Shown here: in pieces, positions 4,881 through 7,987 of the stretch
How positions within the stretch are numbered: position 1 is the first letter of the stretch
Layout of the letters: the number at the start of each line of letters is the position of its first letter
Source: Eubacterium sp. CAG:786
Lineage (GTDB): Bacteria; Bacillota; Clostridia; Oscillospirales; Ruminococcaceae
Reading direction: 5' to 3'
NCBI GenBank assembly: GCA_000432175.1
Contig: HF989446.1
Span: 8,464 to 16,450 of the forward strand
Length of the DNA: 7,987 bases
Program-made: the position numbers and the translations under genes
Notes under the pieces: model-generated
Database searches by the model: none
Seen by the model: the letters and a program-made list of their open reading frames with translations, nothing else
What the model was told of the DNA's origin: nothing

Positions 4881-6023
4881 ATGACGAATTACAGAACAGA
4901 CTTTGACGCGCTTGAAAAAAAGCTTTCAGCGATGCCCGTCGATCCTGACAGACTTGTTACCCCAGACCCCACCCCCAATACCCGTCGCCTGTGGGAATAC
5001 CTCAAAAGCTGCTACGGCAGGAAGTTCATCTCAGGTCAGCAGTATCTGTGGGAGGACGAAAAAGAGGATCTCGTTTACTGGAACGCCACCGGAAAGATAC
5101 CCGCGATACGCGGCTACGACTTCATGGGGATAAGCGGGCTTGCCCGGGGCTACGACCAGCTGGGCAGGGCGCTGGACTGGGCGCGGCGCACGGGTGGGAT
5201 ACTCACCATGTGCTGGCACTGGAACGCCCCCGACGACATGGAGGACATCGCGAAATGCTGCTCGTTCTATTATAAGACGACGAATTACGACCACAAAACG
5301 GGATTCGATATAGTCCGCGCAATGCAGGAGGGCACACCGGAGCACGATTTCGTGATATACGAGATAGATCTCGTTGCCGGCGCGCTGAAAATGTTCGAGC
5401 AGGCTGACGTGCCTGTGCTGTGGCGTCCGCTTCACGAGGCGGCAGGGAACTGGTTCTGGTGGGGAAACCGCGCCGAAGCCGGAAAGCAGGACCCCGAAAG
5501 CATAGCGGCATACAAAAAGCTCTGGTACACAATTTTCGACAGGTTCATGAACCTGCACAAGCTGCGTAATCTCATATGGGTGTGGAATGGTCAGGCGCCG
5601 TTTATGGCAGTCAGCCCTAACACCTTTGACATCGCAGGAGAGGACATCTACGACGAGGTTCCGAACCACAGTTCCCAGCTGGAACGGTTCAGAGGCGTCA
5701 GCAGCTACACCCACGGCAAGATGATAACCCTTTCGGAATGCGGCAGCATTCCCGAGCCCGACGAGATGCTGAAGGACGGCGCGACCTGGCTCTGGTGGCT
5801 GCCCTGGTGGGGAAGTTTCGTGTATGATACCGACGATAACTGGCACGCAGTCCTTGACGAAAACGGAATGCCGCGACCAAATCCTAAGTACATGGACGAA
5901 GCGTTCATGAAGCGTATTTTCACGGACCCGAGGGTAGTCACCCTTGAGGACCTTCCGTGGTACGATAAAGAAAAGAAGCCGCTGCCGTTTGCATTACACC
6001 AGCGGCTCAGGAACAAGAAATGA
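4881..6023 (+). CDS. Glycoside hydrolase family 26, probable beta-mannanase, no signal peptide
   Basis: The chosen start is ATG 4881, with GGAGG at 4869-4873; an earlier ATG at 4845 has no ribosome binding site and would put this Shine-Dalgarno inside the coding region. The product (380 residues) is a single-domain GH26 TIM barrel. FISGQQYLWEDE (about 49-60) and GYDFMG are typical of the N-terminal half. VLWRPLHEAAGNWFWWG carries the acid/base Glu186 after His185, and MITLSECG carries the nucleophile Glu286. WVWNGQ, WLWWLPWWGSF and GEDIYD are further GH26 landmarks. Most GH26 enzymes hydrolyse internal or terminal beta-1,4-mannosidic bonds of mannan; mannobiohydrolases, lichenases and beta-1,3-xylanases also occur in the family. 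No signal peptide or cell-wall module is present, so it should act in the cytoplasm on imported oligosaccharides, unless exported non-classically. The next gene starts 19 nt downstream, suggesting an operon. Confidence 0.92.
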   Translation: MTNYRTDFDALEKKLSAMPVDPDRLVTPDPTPNTRRLWEYLKSCYGRKFISGQQYLWEDEKEDLVYWNATGKIPAIRGYDFMGISGLARGYDQLGRALDWARRTGGILTMCWHWNAPDDMEDIAKCCSFYYKTTNYDHKTGFDIVRAMQEGTPEHDFVIYEIDLVAGALKMFEQADVPVLWRPLHEAAGNWFWWGNRAEAGKQDPESIAAYKKLWYTIFDRFMNLHKLRNLIWVWNGQAPFMAVSPNTFDIAGEDIYDEVPNHSSQLERFRGVSSYTHGKMITLSECGSIPEPDEMLKDGATWLWWLPWWGSFVYDTDDNWHAVLDENGMPRPNPKYMDEAFMKRIFTDPRVVTLEDLPWYDKEKKPLPFALHQRLRNKK

Positions 6024-6042
6024 TAAGAGAAAGGAAAACATC

Positions 6043-6816
6043 ATGAAGAAGTTTTTAGCAACAATGGCTGCTCTTGCAGTAGTCACCGCAGCATTCACAG
6101 GCTGCTCCAACAATAACAACTCCGGTTCTGACAGCAGCGCAAGCGACAGCAGTTCCTCTGCGAGCGACAGCAGTTCCTCTGCAAGCGACAGCAGTTCCTC
6201 TGCAAGCGATAACAGCTCCACTGCAAGCACCGCAGAAAGCTCCAAGCCCGAGACGACTACCCGTACGGCAGAGGACATCGCAAATGCAGTTTTTGAGAGC
6301 GTTGATTGGGTGGCTTTCGAGCAGGTAACCGACGCTGAGATCGCAGAGACATTGCTTGGCCTGGATCTGAGCCTCCTCGATGAGTATTCCATCTATGTGC
6401 CCATGATGAGCGTTCACCTTGACGAGCTCATCATCGTAAAGCCCAAGTCCGGCAGCGAAGCAGACGTTGAAAAGCAGCTCAGCGCCCACCTTGACTATAT
6501 CAAGAACGGCGCAGCGTTCTATCCCGAGCAGGAGATCGCAGCAGCAGGCGCTGTAATGGGTCAGACCGACGACGGCTTCTATTATCTGGTAGTTCACCAG
6601 ATCGGTTCTCAGATTGCAGACGTTATCAAGACCTATCAGCCCGGCGACGAGGTTCAGAAGCTTGAAGTTCCCGAGCCTGATTATGGCGACGATGGCGTGA
6701 CTGTAGTTCCCACAGATGAGCAGGGCAGCGTTATATTTAATTCTGACTCTGATGCTTCTGCGTCCAAGACAGCCGAGGCTGCCGTACCTGATGACGGCGC
6801 TGCTGCAGTTAACTGA
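6043..6816 (+). CDS. DUF4358 lipoprotein with Ser/Ala/Asp-rich linker
   Basis: The start is ATG 6043 with AAAGGA at 6030-6035; the frame extends further upstream, but only over the end of the GH26 gene. The product has 257 residues. It begins with a lipoprotein signal peptide (MKKFLATMAALAVVTAAFTGC), with the lipidated Cys expected at residue 21. A low-complexity linker (about 22-72) holds repeats of SDSSSSA. The domain at about 74-198 (TAEDIANAVFESVDWV, YSIYVPMMSVHLDELIIVKP, YYLVVHQIGSQIADVI) resembles DUF4358, a family of small Firmicute lipoproteins of unknown function. An acidic Asp/Ala-rich tail follows (about 199-257). It is expected on the outer face of the membrane. Its operon partner is a cytoplasmic GH26 enzyme, so a direct link is not obvious; a sensing or binding role is only a guess. 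Confidence 0.88.
   Translation: MKKFLATMAALAVVTAAFTGCSNNNNSGSDSSASDSSSSASDSSSSASDSSSSASDNSSTASTAESSKPETTTRTAEDIANAVFESVDWVAFEQVTDAEIAETLLGLDLSLLDEYSIYVPMMSVHLDELIIVKPKSGSEADVEKQLSAHLDYIKNGAAFYPEQEIAAAGAVMGQTDDGFYYLVVHQIGSQIADVIKTYQPGDEVQKLEVPEPDYGDDGVTVVPTDEQGSVIFNSDSDASASKTAEAAVPDDGAAAVN
6127..6225 (+). repeat. 21-bp in-frame tandem repeat in the lipoprotein linker
   Basis: A 21-nt unit beginning AGCGACAGCAGTTCC occurs at 6142-6162, 6163-6183 and 6184-6204; copies 1 to 3 differ only in one third-codon base. A diverged copy follows at 6205-6225 and a partial one precedes at 6127-6141. Each full unit encodes SDSSSSA. The near identity at DNA level points to recent slippage or duplication, so copy number may vary between strains. 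Confidence 0.9.
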
Positions 6817-6833
6817 TAATTACTATCCCGATG

Positions 6834-6860
6834 CTCCCACCTTCCCGGTGGGAGTTTTCT
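6834..6860 (+). terminator. Rho-independent terminator of the GH26-lipoprotein operon
   Basis: A perfect 8-bp stem (CTCCCACC at 6834-6841, GGTGGGAG at 6847-6854) with the loop TTCCC is followed by TTTTCT. It lies 17 nt after the lipoprotein stop codon. Confidence 0.87.
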
Positions 6861-6978
6861 GGTATTACCGCAAAAAGCATGTTGATATGGTCAGAACAGT
6901 CCGCGGCTGTGAATAAAAGAACAGGTCGTGCATTATAACGTATAAAAGGTGAATTCAGGCTTTAAACATAGTGTTTTT

Positions 6979-7045
6979 TCTGGCACTGGGTATAGCAAAT
7001 AGTTCAAATCTGGCACTGCAAATATGTCCAGGAGTGTGCTAAAAT
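6979..7045 (+). promoter_or_regulatory. Putative promoter of the ECF gene with a 10-bp direct repeat
   Basis: TCTGGCACTG occurs at 6979-6988 and 7009-7018, exactly 30 bp apart (about three helical turns), each followed soon by GCAAATA (6994-7000, 7018-7024). An extended -10 TGC-TAAAAT lies at 7037-7045. The -35 (TGCAAA at 7017-7022, 17-bp spacing) is poor and touches the second repeat. The repeats may bind a regulator. I see no known vitamin riboswitch in 6861-7092, and nothing else clear there. Confidence 0.45.
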
Positions 7046-7092
7046 ATAAAAATAAAGATAGAAAAAGGCGCAAGCCAGTCAGGAGAACAACT

Positions 7093-7650
7093 ATGAATAC
7101 CAAAAAGACAAACACAAAAGACAAGCTCATCAGGATCTGCGTAGCCGCTATGTTTGCGGCACTCATATGCGTTGCCACGATGCTTATCCAGATTCCCTCG
7201 CCGCTTAACGGCTATGTTAATTTCGGCGACTGCTTTATACTTATAGCTGCGTGGGTGCTGGGACCTGTATATGGCTTCCTGGCTGGCGGCATTGGCTCTG
7301 CAATGGCTGACCTCATCACCGGTTATGTGCATTATGTGCCCGGTACATTCGTTATAAAGGGACTTATCGCGGTCGCAGCCGCACTCATCTGCCGTGCGCT
7401 TCTCGCTAGGGTTTCTAAGGCTCCGGTCGTAGCATATGTTGCGGGTTCCGTTGTTGGTGAGATCATCATGGTCGGCGGGTATTACCTTTACGCGGCGCTT
7501 CTGCTTGGTAAGAGTTTCGCGGGCGCTGCTGCAAGCGTCCCCGGAAATCTTATACAGGGCGCGTTCGGTATCGTATGCAGCGTTGTGATAATCAGAATTA
7601 TCGCGAGGACCAGGGTGCTCAGCAAGTTCAGCACTTACGCTGTTGAATGA
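7093..7650 (+). CDS. ECF transporter S component (substrate-binding membrane subunit)
   Basis: The start is ATG 7093, 6 nt after AGGAGA (7081-7086); an earlier ATG at 7024 has no such site and would add a basic, non-membrane extension. The product has 185 residues with about six membrane segments (roughly 12-32, 44-56, 58-78, 86-105, 112-138, 148-171). The first segment has Ala-x-x-x-Ala spacing (CVAAMFAALICVAT), used by S components to contact EcfT. YVNFGDCFILIAAWVLGPVYG and ADLITGYVHYVPGTFVIKG match the group of small S components related to the riboflavin type (PF07155-like). Such proteins bind a vitamin or related micronutrient and work with a shared EcfA/A'/T module, which is not in the window. 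The substrate cannot be told from this sequence. The gene appears to be transcribed alone. Confidence 0.88.
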   Translation: MNTKKTNTKDKLIRICVAAMFAALICVATMLIQIPSPLNGYVNFGDCFILIAAWVLGPVYGFLAGGIGSAMADLITGYVHYVPGTFVIKGLIAVAAALICRALLARVSKAPVVAYVAGSVVGEIIMVGGYYLYAALLLGKSFAGAAASVPGNLIQGAFGIVCSVVIIRIIARTRVLSKFSTYAVE

Positions 7651-7669
7651 GCGTTACACAGAATATCAG

Positions 7670-7700
7670 AAAGGGCGGAGGAAACTCCACTCTTTTTGTT
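7670..7700 (+). terminator. Rho-independent terminator of the ECF S-component gene
   Basis: An 11-bp stem with one C-A mismatch and one G-T pair (7670-7680 with 7685-7695) is closed by a GAAA tetraloop and ends in a T-rich tail (TCTTTTTGTTTG). It lies about 20 nt after the stop codon. Confidence 0.8.
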
Positions 7701-7740
7701 TGCGCTATTACAGCTGGGAGCGTTCCGTCCGAGGCTGCAT

Positions 7741-7775
7741 AAAAAATTCCCCTGTGTTTTAGCGGCACAGGGGAA
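7741..7775 (-). terminator. Rho-independent terminator of the histidine kinase gene
   Basis: A perfect 10-bp stem (TTCCCCTGTG at 7747-7756, CACAGGGGAA at 7766-7775) has a 9-nt loop. On the minus strand it is followed by six T (complement of 7741-7746). It begins 3 nt beyond the kinase stop codon. Confidence 0.9.
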
Positions 7776-7778
7776 ATC

Positions 7779-7987
7779 TTATTTTGTTTTGGGAAGCGTC
7801 AGCGTGAATGTCGTTCCGACGCCCTCGGTGCTTTTAACTGTGATGTTGCCGCCGTGCAGGAGCACTCCGTGCTTGACTATCGACAGCCCCAGCCCGGTTC
7901 CCCCGATCTTGCGGGAATGGCTCTTGTCAGCCCGGAAGAACCGTTCAAATATCCTGTCGATGCACTCGACGGGAAAGCCGATGCCGG
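7779..7987 (-). CDS. Sensor histidine kinase, C-terminal end of the ATPase domain (PhoR/WalK type); 5' partial
   Basis: On the minus strand the frame is open from the right edge to the TAA at 7781-7779, giving 68 complete codons. The translation shows the end of a HATPase_c domain: the F box RIFERFFRADKSHS, the G2 box GGTGLGLSIVKHGV, then LHGGNITVKSTEGVGTTFTLTLP and a short basic tail. This order is typical of OmpR-partner kinases of the PhoR/WalK/ResE group, which phosphorylate a response regulator encoded next to them. Sensor, HAMP and dimerisation parts, and the regulator, lie outside the window. The gene ends at its own terminator, convergent with the ECF gene. Confidence 0.93.
   Translation of the reverse strand, partial: GIGFPVECIDRIFERFFRADKSHSRKIGGTGLGLSIVKHGVLLHGGNITVKSTEGVGTTFTLTLPKTK

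Noticed and set aside
5031..5846. Minus-strand open frame (271 codons) opposite the GH26 gene
   Set aside because: It lies wholly within a clear GH26 coding region and has no recognisable motif or ribosome binding site.
6861..7092. Vitamin riboswitch before the ECF gene
   Set aside because: I looked for features of TPP, FMN, cobalamin, THF and preQ1 riboswitches and found none; only a tiny GGC-GCAA-GCC hairpin (7068-7077) is visible.

Overview
The window looks like a chromosomal segment of a Gram-positive, anaerobic gut-type Firmicute, most likely a Ruminococcus-like member of the Oscillospiraceae. The grounds are the gene families present (a GH2 enzyme with CBM6-like C-terminal modules, GH26-type enzymes, a DUF4358 lipoprotein, a DUF11 repeat protein and an ECF S component), AGGAGG/AAAGGA ribosome binding sites, sigma-A-type promoters and GC-rich hairpin terminators. 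This placement is inferred from gene content; no rRNA or other marker is present.

Layout. (1) 3-1208 (+): C-terminal 401 residues of a large GH2 beta-galactosidase-type protein, then a terminator. (2) 1350-1967 (+): a single-gene unit for a membrane-anchored NlpC/P60-fold protein whose catalytic residues all appear replaced, with three 11-bp-phased TGTAA boxes upstream of its promoter. (3) 2274-3719 (+): a cytoplasmic clan GH-A (GH26-like) glycoside hydrolase. Its promoter carries a perfect cre/LacI-type operator over the -35 box, an 11-bp inverted repeat over the start point, and a long structured leader. (4) 3768-4622 (-): a two-repeat DUF11 protein that converges on gene 3 and shares a bidirectional terminator with it. 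(5) 4881-6023 (+): a signal-less GH26 enzyme, followed after 19 nt by (6) 6043-6816 (+), a DUF4358 lipoprotein; these two look like an operon. (7) 7093-7650 (+): an ECF vitamin-transporter S component. (8) 7779-7987 (-): the C-terminal end of a PhoR-type histidine kinase.

The window is carbohydrate-oriented: a GH2 and two GH26-type enzymes suggest galactoside and beta-mannan use. Both GH26-type proteins lack export signals, so if they act on mannan they probably act on imported oligosaccharides. The cre-like operator fits catabolite or sugar-specific control of gene 3. The remaining genes (envelope proteins, vitamin uptake, sensor kinase) are separate transcription units divided by clear terminators.

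No mobile element, CRISPR array, tRNA or rRNA is visible. The most notable signals are the catalytically dead NlpC/P60 protein with WalR-like boxes, the layered operators in front of the GH26-like gene, and a PhoP-like direct repeat in the -35 region of the GH26-lipoprotein operon.
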